The notes: generated by a model not told the origin, from the sequence alone. Shown: positions 12,301-22,928, counted from the first letter of the stretch. The stretch is 64,000 nucleotides of DNA from Pseudogymnoascus destructans (GCF_001641265.1 NW_020167525.1:474501-538500); one strand, 5' to 3'. Program-made: numbers and translations.

Positions 12301-13762
12301 CAGAACAAGCTATGATCGCTGTGGAACAACTCAAATCGTTCCATGAACAACTCGCGACAGACATCCAATTCTTAAATGAACGATCTGCCGCGTATGCAAA
12401 CAAGAAGCGCAGTATGGAACCTGCCTTCAAGGAGGGGGATAAAGTATACCTACTCCGGAAACATATCAAAATGAAACGACCAAGTACAAAGTTGGACTTC
12501 AAGAAACTGGGACCATTCAAAATATTGAACAAAGTCAGCTCAGTTAATTACAGACTGCAGCTACCCAAGAAGTCTAGACTACACCCGGTATTTCATGTCT
12601 CACTACTGGAATGTAAAGCGTAAGCCTAAGGGTCTCACGGGAGTCCAGGGAACCAGGTCAGGAGGCAGGAAGGTATCATATTCTGTAAGCACAATAGGTC
12701 TACGTAGATACATCGACTATTGACTGGAGGCCTTCTTCCGAGGCCTCCAGCCCCTTTTATCCAGGCGCCTTGCGCCCTACTTTACCGAGCCCTACGGGTC
12801 CCACCAAAGGGGCCTCACGTGGTGGCACGTGATGGCCTTCGTTGGACGATGTGAGATCTATCCGTAACGATAAGCTCCTGCAATCCAGGTGGAAAGGAAG
12901 TGATTACCTTGAAGAAACAAGCAACAGTATCAAAGGTTGGGACTAAGATCGAGGGCGAAAGGCGAAGTAAGGTGATGTTCAGGATGAAGGTGGAAGGAAG
13001 TTCGATAGGGAGTTTGGAAGTAGGAGTTTGGCGCGACACCCACAACAAAGGGGGTGGCCGCGGCAACCCACAACAAGGGGGGTCACGGGACCAGCCCACC
13101 AAGCGTGCACCCAAACAAGCCCACCAGCTGGGGCAAAACAAAAAGTCCAAACAAGCCAGGAGGGTAATCAAGCCCTACCTGCAAACCTCGGAATTGAGGG
13201 CAATTCCCCCAAGAGGGGGGGTAATTGTAAGGAAGGCCATCATGTGCCACCACGTGAGGCCCCTTTGGTGGGACCCGTAGGGCTCGGTAAAGTAGGGCGC
13301 AAGGCGCCTGGATAAAAGGGGCTGGAGGCCTCGGAAGAAGGCCTCCAGTCAATAGTCGATGTATCTACGTAGACCTATTGTGCTTACAGAATACGATACC
13401 TTCCTGCCTCCTGACCTGGTTCCCTGGACTCCCGTGAGACCCTTAGGCTTACGCTTTACATGGAACCAGCAAGAGGAAATACCCCAATTGCGACAGATAC
13501 AGAACTTCAACCAGAGAATGAGATTGTTGAATACGAAGTCGAGGCGATCCTAGATAGAAGGTTAGTAGGACGCAAAGAAGAGTTTTTGATAAAATGGAAA
13601 GGTTATAAACCTACGGACAATTCATGGGAAACGGTCAAAAACCTTAGCTGTCCAGAGCTACTGGAGGCGTTTCGCCGTCGACACCCAAGCGATCAAAGAA
13701 GCCAGGAGACAAGGCCACGAAAAGGTCCTGGTCAGGGGCAGCACCCTCGGAAACGGCAGTAG
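9384..13762 (+). pseudogene. pol: pol of Gypsy-1 copy 1 (PR-RT-RH-IN-chromodomain), interrupted
   Basis: The polyprotein copies and integrates the element. Counting from the methionine at 9456: aspartic protease MIDSGATGNF at about residues 20-29, reverse transcriptase with YLDDIL near 352, RNase H starting at TDSSDFAIGA near 498, an integrase HHCC finger (H..H about 715, CDIC about 748), and the integrase core with DFIV (about 782), SDRDKLF (about 846) and QTDGQTERLNQ (about 880). At residue 1053 the frame runs into the 849-bp insertion and stops at 12623. It resumes in phase at 13466. The last part (13520-13690) is a chromodomain with EYEVEAILDRR, FLIKWKGY and SWE. Such chromodomains target chromoviruses to heterochromatin. 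Apart from the insertion, pol has a continuous frame. Confidence 0.95.
12612..13460. mobile_element. 849-bp element with 229-bp inverted LTR-like ends
   Basis: Perfect target duplication tggaa at 12607-12611 and 13461-13465. The outer 229 bases at each end are inverted repeats with only two mismatches that I can see, beginning TGTAAAGCGTAAGCC. The right repeat can be read as a complete LTR (13226-13460, TGTAAGG...CTTTACA) directly preceded by a purine tract (AAGAGGGGGGG at about 13211-13221), like a 3' LTR. The left copy is the same sequence reversed and lacks the inner six bases. The middle of about 390 bp has no recognised protein. Disregarding it restores the Gypsy-1 pol frame into the chromodomain, so the insertion is late. 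Confidence 0.88.
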
Positions 13763-14219
13763 AAGGGCTGTGCAAGAGAGTCCCTTTGACCTCTGCCTCC
13801 CTACACTCCTTCTCCTCTGCTTCATCCAATTCGTCCAAAGATTTCAGACCACGACGCAGCATCTCAACACCGCGGGTTTTGAGAGCCTTCTGCTGTTTGC
13901 GAAGACGCATGTGACAGGCATATGCTTCTTGAGCGCAGAGGTGAGCCTCTCGCTCCTGAGATGCCGCCGCTTCCTCTTCTACCTCAAGACGCTCTTCTTC
14001 TTTTCGAAGCTTCTCCCAATCAGTTGGAGAAGGGGCGCAAGCGTTGCATTTGGAATTGTGACAAGTACATTCACTACAACGATGACTACCAGCAACAATG
14101 ATACAGAATCGATTGTTGTGAAGACAGCTGGAACATGGCGACATTAGGTTGCCGTTCTTTTCAATACGGTCTGCAAGAAGATGACGTTCTTTGATTTTTA
14201 TGTGTCTACTAGAAGACAT
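13644..14219 (-). CDS. Antisense Gypsy-1 accessory ORF with six-cysteine motif and predicted coiled coil
   Basis: A 191-residue frame runs antisense between pol and the 3' LTR; its last 119 bases overlap the chromodomain end of pol on the other strand. Cysteines 29, 32, 39, 48, 51 and 58 have spacing C-X2-C-X6-C-X8-C-X2-C-X6-C, within the published Zn2Cys6 binuclear cluster consensus, although the usual basic residues between the first cysteines are weak. Residues about 67-140 are rich in Glu, Lys, Arg and Ala and look like a coiled coil. The start is the ATG at 14219. The frame is intact in an otherwise damaged element. Possible roles are a DNA- or RNA-binding accessory protein or an antisense regulator; function is unknown. 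Similar antisense proteins may already lie unannotated in fungal databases. Confidence 0.6.
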   Translation of the reverse strand: MSSSRHIKIKERHLLADRIEKNGNLMSPCSSCLHNNRFCIIVAGSHRCSECTCHNSKCNACAPSPTDWEKLRKEEERLEVEEEAAASQEREAHLCAQEAYACHMRLRKQQKALKTRGVEMLRRGLKSLDELDEAEEKECREAEVKGTLLHSPSTAVSEGAAPDQDLFVALSPGFFDRLGVDGETPPVALDS

Positions 14220-14328
14220 GGTAAGCAGCGCAACCTGCTCGACAATTAAGTGGGCATCACCCTACTTAAGTAAGCGATTCCTTAATCAGCAAGACCTAAG
14301 GGACTAGGCCTTGTGGAGGAGGACCTAG

Positions 14329-15655
14329 TGTTACGGCTATAGTAACATGATGTCATGGTTACAGGGCCAGGGCCTAGTAACGTGACGTGTGAGTCACAGT
14401 GGGAAGCGGGGTAGGCTGCCATGTGACGGGGCTAATGGATAATTGCAGAAACTAGTGGATATTGGATAGTGGAGTGTAATGGTGGGTGCACCAGATGTGA
14501 GAATCTAGCCACCCAAGGAAGGGATGAATTTACTAAGACAACACACTGTCTTAAAAAACAGAGCCAAAGGGTCGTAGCTTAGACTATTCCACAACGCAGC
14601 AATCAGGTGTGTGATGTAGTGAAGTGGTTCAGACAAGTTGCAACAAATGTTGAGTCTGGGAACTCAGGGGTAAGTCAGAGGTTAACACCTCACTGACTTT
14701 TCAGAAACAAGGAGTAACAAGATGAATGTTTGGAAGCGTGGAAAAGACGTGGAAGTATGTGATAGTCGATTTACTGTATTGTCTGCTTGCCCTTTCTTAA
14801 GGAAAGGGCAATCCTATTTATGCTAAAGGAGTGTAGTTCTCTCATTTTCCAAGACTTTCCATGATTACCAGGCTTGGTAACTGTAGTCGATGTAAGAGAA
14901 TCCCATAGAACCATCTCTTAGGTTCGTAGCCTATAGGAAGTAAAAGGAGGTCCAAGGTCAGAGTACCCCTATAGACAAATTATGTCATAGACAAATTATG
15001 TCATAGACAAATTATGTCATAACTTAACCAATCTTGTGGGTAACTAAAGAGCGATGACATGTAATGAATCATAGAGGTTCGTAGGAGCTTTTAGAGCTAT
15101 CGTTCATGCTCCTAGGCCTCTAGTTGGTAGAGATATGTCATGTGGTAGTATGAGTGATGTCATGTAATGAATCATAGAGGGTTGTAGAGATATGCTATGT
15201 GGTAATATCAGCCCAGTAACTAAGGAGCGATGATGTGTAATGAATCATAGATGGTTGTAGCAATCGTTGAGTAGTATTGCTCTTGTTGTTGGTGTGATAA
15301 GCCAAAATATGTATAGTGACTTGTAGGTTTGAGGAGGAGATTTCCAAGTTTGCTCTTGAGTTTGATAGCAAACTGAGTGCAACGAATATCAGTATGACAT
15401 TGAGCTATCCACGAACTATCCTGAATATCTAGCTATCCGCCAACTATCCAGATTACCCATGAGGCACGACGCCACTATATAAGTAGATAGTATTTCCTTA
15501 GATAGGAGCTTCGTGCTCAACTCAATATAGTATTCTTTACAATACTGTAACGTGTTACTTGGAAAGCCTTTGTGTCTAATCCCCTGCCTCCTCTGTCAAG
15601 TCAACCTTACGCAAGAAACCTCTGTGTCTTCTATCATTTAGAAGTCAGCGTTACA
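14329..15655 (+). repeat. 3' LTR-1a of Gypsy-1 copy 1, interrupted
   Basis: It starts TGTTACGGCTATAG after a purine-rich GGAGGAGGACCTAG tract (about 14315-14328) that can serve as the polypurine tract, and ends AAGTCAGCGTTACA. It is split by a solo LTR-2 at 14475-15399. The TATA box (CTATATAAGTAG, about 15474) and the downstream R/U5 are identical in type to other LTR-1 copies. U3 is type a. Confidence 0.92.
14475..15399 (-). mobile_element. Solo LTR-2 inside the Gypsy-1 3' LTR
   Basis: It starts TGTAATGGTGGGTGCACC and ends CAGTATGACA. The flanking words are tggag (14470-14474) and ttgag (15400-15404), a 5-bp duplication with one change; the undisturbed 5' LTR has ttgag at this place. It contains three tandem copies of an ATAGACAAATTATGTC unit (about 14966-15020) and several repeats of a GTAATGAATCATAGAGG unit. 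Confidence 0.92.
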
Positions 15656-16919
15656 TGTATATGCCCATCATAGAACGATACCGGTTCCTAAACAACCCAA
15701 ATGCATCCATAAAGGTGATCATTGGCAGCGATATAAAAGTGTCCCAGAAGGCATCCACAATCCAAGCCCTGCCGTATGCCTCAATCTCTAACTCTGTGAT
15801 ATGTGGGCATGATTGGGCTGCTGGGCAAATGTCCTTTCGTGCCATATCCAGGATGCGGCAGATATGAGCCGTGTCATCAAAGACGTATGCATCGGCTGGT
15901 GCAACCGGGCCTTCGAATATGTAATCCATGGAGATCTCAACATGGGACACAATATCCTTCGGTAGGACATACTCAAAGCCGTCTTCACACAGAAGTCTCT
16001 CAGACTGTGATAGAGGAGTTTCCAGCTGGTTAATTACAACCTTTATAGCTTGTGCTAACTTGCTCTTGTGTATACTAGCTGGATCTGTACAAGGACTTCA
16101 TCCTTCATTAGTATGCAAGCCTGGCGATCGATTCCAATTACAAAAACCTGGCCAATTTGCTGGCCAAACCTCACCCCACGATACTGAACGAAATGACAAT
16201 ATTGGACTCCCATCCTCGTAACTAATTGTGGCTCCTGAGGTGGTGCGTACAGAACACAGCCAGGCCTCCGATTCCCACATTTCTGTTGGTGCATCTGTAA
16301 ACGCCCCGAACCCAGAGTGTAGTCCCCTGACAAAGTCTTTCGAAGACAATAGTCTTGTCACTAAAGACGACAGATCCACCTAATGCATGTTGGCTCTCCT
16401 CTTCTGTGCTGCCTGTGACCTCTCTGCTGGAGACATCGTGGGTAACTTCTCCTGGTTGACATCTATCAGTTTGTGTCGTTGTGAAATGAGCGGCAGTTGT
16501 GAAACAAGTCTTTTCTTGAGTGTTCTCACGTCCTTTGGAAGATTCATAAGATTCTCCATTGATTCAACAAGTTTGTATCCCTCAAGAAGTCCAGTGTAAG
16601 CATCACCTAGGATGGAGTACTTCTCACACCACATTGCCATATACATCTCAAAGTTGGTAATGGGGTTTGATGCCCGCTTGTGTCTAACCGGTTCTGATCC
16701 GTCATCGTGAGGCTGGATAAACTCTTCGGAAAGTGCAGTGAAGTTGCGGGGCAGCGTTTCCGTCTCAGGGCGGGCTAGAGGTTGCATTTCCAACCTAGGA
16801 TCATCATTAGGAGAGGCCTCCCTAATTGGGAGGAAGTCTTCGTCCGGAACTGAGTCTTCCACTGGGAGCTTGACACTGTTTGAATTGGGATTGTCAAATT
16901 CATCATCAGCTGGTTCCAT

Positions 16920-18669
16920 TGACTTATCAAGGTTTCATAAACCCTAGGCGATCTGTTCTGCAACCTGCTGGATATTCATAGGGGATAAGGGGGCTTCTCT
17001 AGAAACCCTGTTGCCATCGCCATTAGAGTCAGAATGATCTTCCTAGCCACCTGTATCTCTATCACTGTAGAATGCATCACTTGTATTATCTGTACTAAGA
17101 ATTTGTCGCATGTGATTAAAAGTAACATTTCTGCTATCTTGCTGCTAGAGAGCAGCCTGGGGAATAGGGGTCCGATAGAGCTGCCGCATGAGATTCCCAC
17201 ACCGCATTCGCTAGGATGAGTGGCAAGGCATTTCGACCCAAGGACCTTCCGATGATTGGGCTATGGCTAGTGAGGTCGTAAGCTCAAACTTGTGGATTTG
17301 AGCGCCCGCCTAAGGTCCACTTGTCACTATTCATGGATTTTAAATGGCCACACAACCTAAGCTATGCACCAGATTTTGGTCTAGCTAGGGAAGGCAGATG
17401 TTCACAAAATAGATCAATAAATTGAGGCTCAATTAAATTGATTTATCGAAGCTGGCAATGTGGGATTGTTGCATGGCAAGGCCACGCCTTGTACCACTAT
17501 AGCTTCAAATTGGCTAGCGCACCTAGTAGATCCTAGGATAATCCTAGGAGAGCCCTCCTAATACTGCGTATTCCAAGGAGGGGTATGTTCTTCTGTCGAA
17601 GTTGAAGCTCTGTAGAGGCGTGTATGTCAGCTTCATTGTATCTAAGGCTAGGAGATATTTCTAAGGCTGTACTTACCTTTGGAGATGGCTGCAGTTCTTA
17701 AGGCTGAACACAAAGATATGTCAAGATTCCAAACAGAGGCAGGTCGAGCGTATGATCTTCTGTCGAGCTGTAGAGACCTAAAGAGGGCTTCATGTCAGCT
17801 TTCTGCATGTCATAGTCAGTCGAATTTCATGGCTGGCTGTCTTACCTTAGAGATGATTTCTAGGCTTCGTTTCCAACACAGAGATTGTCAGAAGGTCTGC
17901 ACACAAAGGCTGAACATGATGCTTTGCTTAAGGGTATGATGGGCTTCAACTTTATGCCTCCGTTCAACTCTATGTGCAGAGTTAAGGAGACGTCGCTGTC
18001 ATCAACGTCGCTGTCGTCAACGTCGCTGTCATCAACGTCTGAACCTTGGTGATATCTGTGATGATTCACAGAGCTACTCTAGGAAGGAGACAGAAGAAAG
18101 TGCTGAGAAGGTTTTCGAAGAGGCCCTTTGAAATCTTGAGCCAATGATTCACAGAGCACTCAATGATGACACAAAATATTTCCAATATCCAGGTGTGCCG
18201 TACGTGCTTCGAGCGCTTCCTTTTTCGTTGTGGAGTTACCCTTAGGGTATATGGACCTGTGAACTCTATTCCAAGTAGTTAGTATATCTTCTGCATCATC
18301 ATCTAAGCTTGACTTACCTTTTTGGCTCCTGGATTCCTGGTTGGAAAGGTGAACTCTACGATGAAGTTGAGTGGTAGGTCATGTGACCCCGTTTGGCTCA
18401 TGACCATATTCTTGCTTCACTTTGGCCATGCTCTCTTTGAACTCTACAATCAAAACAGGCATCAAAATTATGAGGTAAAATGGGTTTCTTTTCATCTACT
18501 ATCTCTATATTTCATTCTTTTACTGTGCCAAAGTATATATTATGTTTTTTATACCATTCTCCTGAAATTTCTGTTGTTTCTACCATGTCTCCATTTTCTG
18601 ACTCTGACGACCAGAGTTCCATATATTCATAGATGATGAAACCTTGGATGTGAGTTTCTTACCATCTTA
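16920..18669. other. No confident gene
   Basis: The stretch between the KDZ start and the orphan pseudogene has only short open frames with no domain. The KDZ N-terminal zinc-finger region expected upstream of 16919 was not recognised. A 15-base minisatellite lies at 17991-18040. Confidence 0.4.
17991..18040. repeat. 15-bp minisatellite
   Basis: About three and a third tandem copies of cgtcgctgtcatcaa. The minus strand would encode Ser-Asp-Val-Asp-Asp repeats in a 69-residue frame (17860-18069) that has no other support, so I treat it as a simple repeat. Confidence 0.75.
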
Positions 18670-19671
18670 TTGATCTTACTAAGTGTTTTCAGTCGCAGCT
18701 CTGTGACCAGCAACGCCGCGATGAACGCTGCCGCAGCCAGAGTGGCAGCAACCAGAGCAACAACTGCCCTCCTAACCTCCATGCAGCGAATTCTCAGGCT
18801 GCTGCCCGGAAAGCCTCACTTGATACTAGATGAAAACGCAAGTGCACCCTGACTCAGTATGACAATTTCCAGTAAGATGAAGGGCTAATGCACAGTGCTA
18901 ATTTTTCCTGCCATTATGCAGATGTGCTAGATGAGCTTGAAGGAGATCACAAGAGACTGCATGGAAAGGACCCGGAGGCCTTCTAGGACAAGATCACGGA
19001 ACGGCTTGACATAGAAACGCGCATGATGGTGCTCAGCTTTATGCGCCATGATGTACTAGGGGCGAAAGATCGAATCCTCGCAGAACTTCTCCTAGATACG
19101 CCGACATACTTGAAGGCATTTGGAATCGTGCGGGGTATGATCATGAACAAGATGAAGGACTGGAAAAGCAAGTTAATCCGGCAGGTTACAGTAAGTTTCT
19201 CTGTTCTATAAATGCAAAAAGACATAGCTAACGTTTTAGGGCCATGTTCGAACCACTGACAAACTACTCAATGGATGCACATCACTGAAAGCCCTTATTG
19301 AGGTATTCCTGAAGAGATTTATGAAGGACAACTTCTTTGAGGTTTTCTTCTTTGTGGATGGGTACCTCGACTTCGACAAAACTGCGCAGCTTGGGCAGTA
19401 TTACTGCCAGGAGCTGTATGCTCATTTTTGTGGTCATGGCAAACTCCTAGTGGATTGGGAGAACTCAAAGGACCGGGCAGTTGAGGATCCACACTCACAG
19501 GGTGCCTTCATGAACATGATGATGAATTTTCCATTGAGTGAACACTTTGACGGCCTCTCTTGCGCGGAGTTCAAATTGTCAAGTTTCAAAACATCAGCGA
19601 ACCGTGAAAAGATAACTCTGAAAAGGTGTAGAATGTTTCTTTGCTTTAGAAGTTGCACCACCTCCAGTTAA
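18670..19671 (+). pseudogene. Orphan intron-containing gene, unrecognised, with in-frame stops
   Basis: Not recognised. A consistent coding path exists on the plus strand: an Ala-rich segment from 18670, an intron at 18872-18921 (GTAAGA...GCAG), a helical segment with two stops in phase (a TGA at about 18850 and a TAG near 18985), then an intron at 19191-19239 (GTAAGT...GCTAACG...TTAG). A segment of about 145 residues follows, ending near 19671 (FFEVFFFVDGYLDFDKTAQL, then a GHGKLLVDWE region). A possible further donor (GTAAGG) near 19680 would lead into the LTR-1c insertion at 19728. The intron signals and low stop density argue that it was once real. It sits beside the KDZ transposase in divergent orientation and could be a passenger gene of that element or a decayed host gene. 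Confidence 0.5.
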
Positions 19672-19727
19672 TGCTACAGTAAGGAATTCCTTTTGCTATC
19701 TGTTTTTGAATACTGACGCATACCTTC

Positions 19728-20078
19728 TGTAACGCTGACTTCTAAACGATAGAAGACACAGAGGTTTCTTGTGTAAGGTTGACTTGACAGAGGAGGCAAG
19801 GGATTAAACACAAAGGCTTTCCAAGTAACACGTTACAGTATTGTAAAGAATACTATATTGAGTTGAGCACGAAGCTCCTATGTAAGGAAATACTATCTAC
19901 TTATATAGTGGCGTCGTGCCAAAGGGATATCCGTGGATAACATGGATAACATAATATCCAAGATATCCAATGTTATCCATCACATGACATTCCGTGGATC
20001 GCCATGGATAACATGGATAACATAATATCCATGATATCCAATGTTATCCATCACGTGAGGTTGCAGCCGTAAGCGCTA
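19728..20078 (-). repeat. LTR-1c: LTR-1 with a third U3 type
   Basis: It begins with the standard inverted LTR-1 tail (TGTAACGCTGACTTCTAAAC) and is collinear with other copies through the TATA region (ACTTATATAGTGGCGTCGTG, about 19896-19915). The U3 beyond it is different: two tandem units of about 65 bp built from GGATAAC/GTTATCC words (about 19925-20060), each ending near CACRTGA. The far end near 20078 (agccgtaa) lacks a clean TG/CA terminus, and I found no target duplication. Confidence 0.75.
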
Positions 20079-20152
20079 GCCATAGCACTAATTGTATGTT
20101 ATATGTACCATGCCATAGTAATTTATATGTAAAGACACCTAAATGTGCCATT

Positions 20153-21901
20153 CTACAAAACTATCACTTCCTCACTCCCACGCTCACTCCCACGCTCGCT
20201 CTCACCCTCAAACTGGCCCTCGCTCTCACTTTGAGGGTGTTCTGGGTCAGGAATTGGAAGCTCGAGCTCTGGAGGAATTGGAAGAGCCTCTTCGTATAAT
20301 TGGGTCAACATATTCTTCCGGGCACGCTCTTCCTTCCGGGCCTCAATTCCAGCTCTCTTAAGCTGGTTCCGAGCCCGGTTTATAGCCTGGCGGGCTACTC
20401 GGGCTTCTGTAGCTGCGAGCTTCTGGGCTTTAAGCTCGGCTTTTTCAGCCCGGAGCTCGTGAGCTCGAGCAGCCCGAAGCTCACCTCCAAATTGAAGCCG
20501 GGCCTGGCTTCGGCTTGCCCGCTTCCTAGAATCCTCAACCTGCCGTCGGGCAGTCTGTAAATCAAGCTCCGTAAGCTGGCCTGAGGCCACGACCTCTTCA
20601 GTTCCAGTAAGCCAATTCCTGTAGCTCTCTTTTGAGGGGCTACTAAAGCCCTCCGGAACCCAGTTTTTCCAATGCTGTAGCCCCTCTTCTACCTCCCTAA
20701 AATTAGAGGGTTTTGGGGTAGAAACCCAGATTGGTAGGGGCGTAGGTGTAGGCGTAGGTGTAGGTTGTGAGTAGGTGCATAGTTTTGTAAGGGCTGTATT
20801 ACAGCTAACAGGCCAAATACCAGCTTTCCGGAAAGCTGATATTATAGTAGACTCCTTAAAAGTCTGCTCCCGGATGTGTGTGAGATCTCTCATAAAGGAC
20901 TGTAGGTCGTAGGTAATATCCATCTCTCGTATGGCTGCAGGCACAGCTACTCGGTGCCAGTGCTTATAAGGCTGGAAAATCCTACGTCTAATGGCTGTAG
21001 AATGTGTGTAAGATGTGAGGGGAAGGTGTAGACAATGATGTCATGCTCTTCTGCAGCAATGACGAAGTCATCGCTTGTATGACTTGCATGAGAGTCGAGT
21101 ATTAGAACTCGGGGGCTCCCATTATGAGGGGTTGCGTGCTCTGCAAAGTGCTGTAGCCACTGTAGTGCAAGCTGCGTGTTTGAAAATCCTGTGTCGGAGA
21201 GCAGTACTAGCTCTGTGCCTTCGAGGTTGGTGTGGTACCATGAATCCATATGTATTTTGCCTGGAATAACAAGTACCGGTGGTATGACTTTTCCTACTGC
21301 AGACACAGTCTCTAGGAAAGTAATAGACGTACGGTTTTCAGGGCTTGGAGTGTAGAGCTCATTTGCTCCGCGTGGCACCATAACACGCTCACCAACTGGA
21401 ATTCCAATCCTAAAGCCTGTTTCACATATTCCAAATTGACTCCGGCTCTATATGGTGTTCCTGTATAAACTCAAAGTACTCTTTAAACCACCGTGTAATA
21501 GTAGGCTCATCTTGAGCTCTCGTACGCTGTAGTGCAATAGGCTTTGTAGTAATAAAGTGGTATTCTTGAAGCTCATTCTTAATATATGAAGTAAGCCAGC
21601 TTGGTGATGGCGGAGGCCGTAGGTGTAGACTCTGGAGCTGGCAAATAGCAGAAAATATCATATTTCTAGTAGCTCCAAGCCCTAGGTGATACTGCTCAAG
21701 AATCCATTTCTTAAGGGCTTCTGACTGCGCAGTAGAGAGCACCTTATTCTGACCTCCGTGGGTAAGCTTCTGAGCACGGCGTTTAATGCTTGAGCGTAGC
21801 GTTGAGTCAGGCACTTTGAAAATGTGACAGGCGACTGATATAGATTCAGAGGGGTTTTCCGCAAGCCACTTACGGGCATTTGATATAGGAGTCCCCTCCA
21901 T
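20153..21901 (-). pseudogene. Pogo/Fot1-family DDE transposase, broken
   Basis: Minus-strand gene. It has an N-terminal HTH starting at 21901 (ISNARKWLAENPSES, then a CENP-B/Tc5-like region ending IWNM at about 21425), a DDE_1 core (VIPPVLVIPGKIHMDSW; second catalytic Asp in LILDSHASH near 21095; third in ILQPLDVGF near 20975), and a long charged C-terminal tail rich in Ala, Arg and Glu. The first catalytic motif, normally NMDETGF, is damaged: two bases are missing at about 21418 so the Asp codon is lost and the frame shifts. A second frame change lies near 20945. A Thr-Pro repeat (TPTPTPTP, about 20740) precedes the tail. It is inactive. Its N-terminus is very similar to the fragment at 35560-35779. 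Confidence 0.88.
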
Positions 21902-22928
21902 GTAATGAATTGTATAGGATTACAATATAAATTACTGTCTATAGCTATGGTAAAAGTTTTACTAATGAGTAGCGGTGAACAGACGCACGTAGCGAAATCG
22001 CGCATCTCGCTTCCTCCAACCTTGAGCAAAGCGAAAAGTTGCGATTAGCACTTAGATTAGCCGTAACACCTTCGTAGGCTTCACCAACTGCTGCCTCCGC
22101 CAAAACAGAAGCATCACCACTAGTAGCACTACTAGCCGCAAGATCAGCTCTGCCTCGTGCGCAGACATTAACAACCACAAGGACTGCCTCTCATGGCGCT
22201 AGCAGCAAGCATCGCAGGAAGAGGGGATACTAATGTGGATTTGCTGGCTTGCATGGCATCAACGACATATACACATTACGATTTGGCTTGAAATTAGGGG
22301 CTTCTTTTGGGATGGCTGTCGAGCTGGATGTGCTTGGTGATCTTGGGTCAACGGATTAAGGTTTTTGATATTTGCTTGGCTGTAGCTAGATCTAAATACA
22401 AATAAAACGGCTGTAATATGAAACTTAAACCCCATTGTTTTGATGACAGGTATTCTCCTCTGTTTCTGCTCTGTTTTTTGAGCTCTCTTTTGGGCTCTCC
22501 GTTAATATACCCTTTGTCCTTCGTTTTGCCTTCTGCACTAACTGTGAAGAAGGGTTCTGTGTCTCACCATCGATCTTTGGATGGCTTCAACGTCTGGGAC
22601 CCTCGCAACAGTCCCATATCCAAGCTTCATTTCTTCTGTGGAAGCCATTGCTGTTTTTGTGGCCTTTAAAACGCTACGGATTTACCTGTCCCGGCACTGG
22701 TAAATCATCACTTCGAGTCTGCGCTCCTGATTACTGCGATATGCGATATATATAGTACTGTCTTCTGTGCCTGTCAGATGTCCATTTCCGCCCCAACACC
22801 ATAGTCAATTTAGGACATCCTATCATGTGGTGAAAACTAGACTAGGGTATGGATGAAAACAAAAATCGAATTCGCAAATGGGTATATAGTAAATTCAACG
22901 AGTGATCGAAAATAGAACTATTACTTCT
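21902..22928. other. No gene seen
   Basis: The region downstream of the WW-domain gene and upstream of the pogo gene. A terminal-repeat remnant of the pogo element may lie near 21970-22020, but I could not match it to the other side. It would include the 3' untranslated region of the WW-domain gene. Confidence 0.4.

Larger units (their letters stand above)
7973..15655 (+). mobile_element. Gypsy-1 copy 1: full-length Ty3/Gypsy chromovirus
   Basis: A perfect 5-bp duplication tgtat lies at 7968-7972 and 15656-15660, and the ends are TGTTACGG...GCGTTACA. Order: truncated 5' LTR, gag remnant, pol (protease, reverse transcriptase, RNase H, integrase, chromodomain), an antisense ORF, a purine tract and the 3' LTR. 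Two later insertions lie inside it: an 849-bp inverted-LTR element in pol (12612-13460) and a solo LTR-2 in the 3' LTR (14475-15399). It is dead because the 5' LTR tail, primer-binding region and gag N-terminus are deleted and gag is frameshifted. It inserted in the KDZ transposase gene. Confidence 0.95.
5769..16919 (-). pseudogene. KDZ (Kyakuja-Dileera-Zisupton/Plavaka-like) transposase, split by Gypsy-1
   Basis: The minus-strand gene starts near 16919. Blocks in order are an acidic N-terminus, a helix-rich segment (about 16700-16400), a GLHSGFGAFTDAP...SVRTTSG block (about 16350-16220), DIVSHVEISMDYIFEG (about 15960-15900), and an AFWDTFISLPMITFMDAFG block ending MGIYM at 15656. Gypsy-1 is inserted at that point. 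Downstream, LTLGLHGAKMDDV, GNMPQQ and a GCQSC cysteine pair (about 7900-7690) follow in the same frame once the insertion and one target duplication are disregarded. A further block ends at 7065. The 6128-5769 segment (VGLPGIRSKPVFIV) fits the family's C-terminus. In-frame TAGs occur (one near 16379) along with frame changes, so it is dead. Family assignment is from remembered motif order of fungal KDZ proteins and needs a profile search. Confidence 0.75.

Noticed and set aside
12900..13315. Two overlapping plus-strand frames inside the 849-bp element
   Set aside because: Gly/Pro/Arg-rich simple composition with no domain; openness is explained by base composition.
14960..15290. Regular repeats resembling a CRISPR array
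   Set aside because: These are the internal degenerate tandem units of LTR-2, with no spacer/repeat periodicity, and the genome is fungal.
17860..18069. Frame with Ser-Asp-Val-Asp-Asp repeats
   Set aside because: Encoded by a simple 15-base minisatellite; no start context or homologous flanks.
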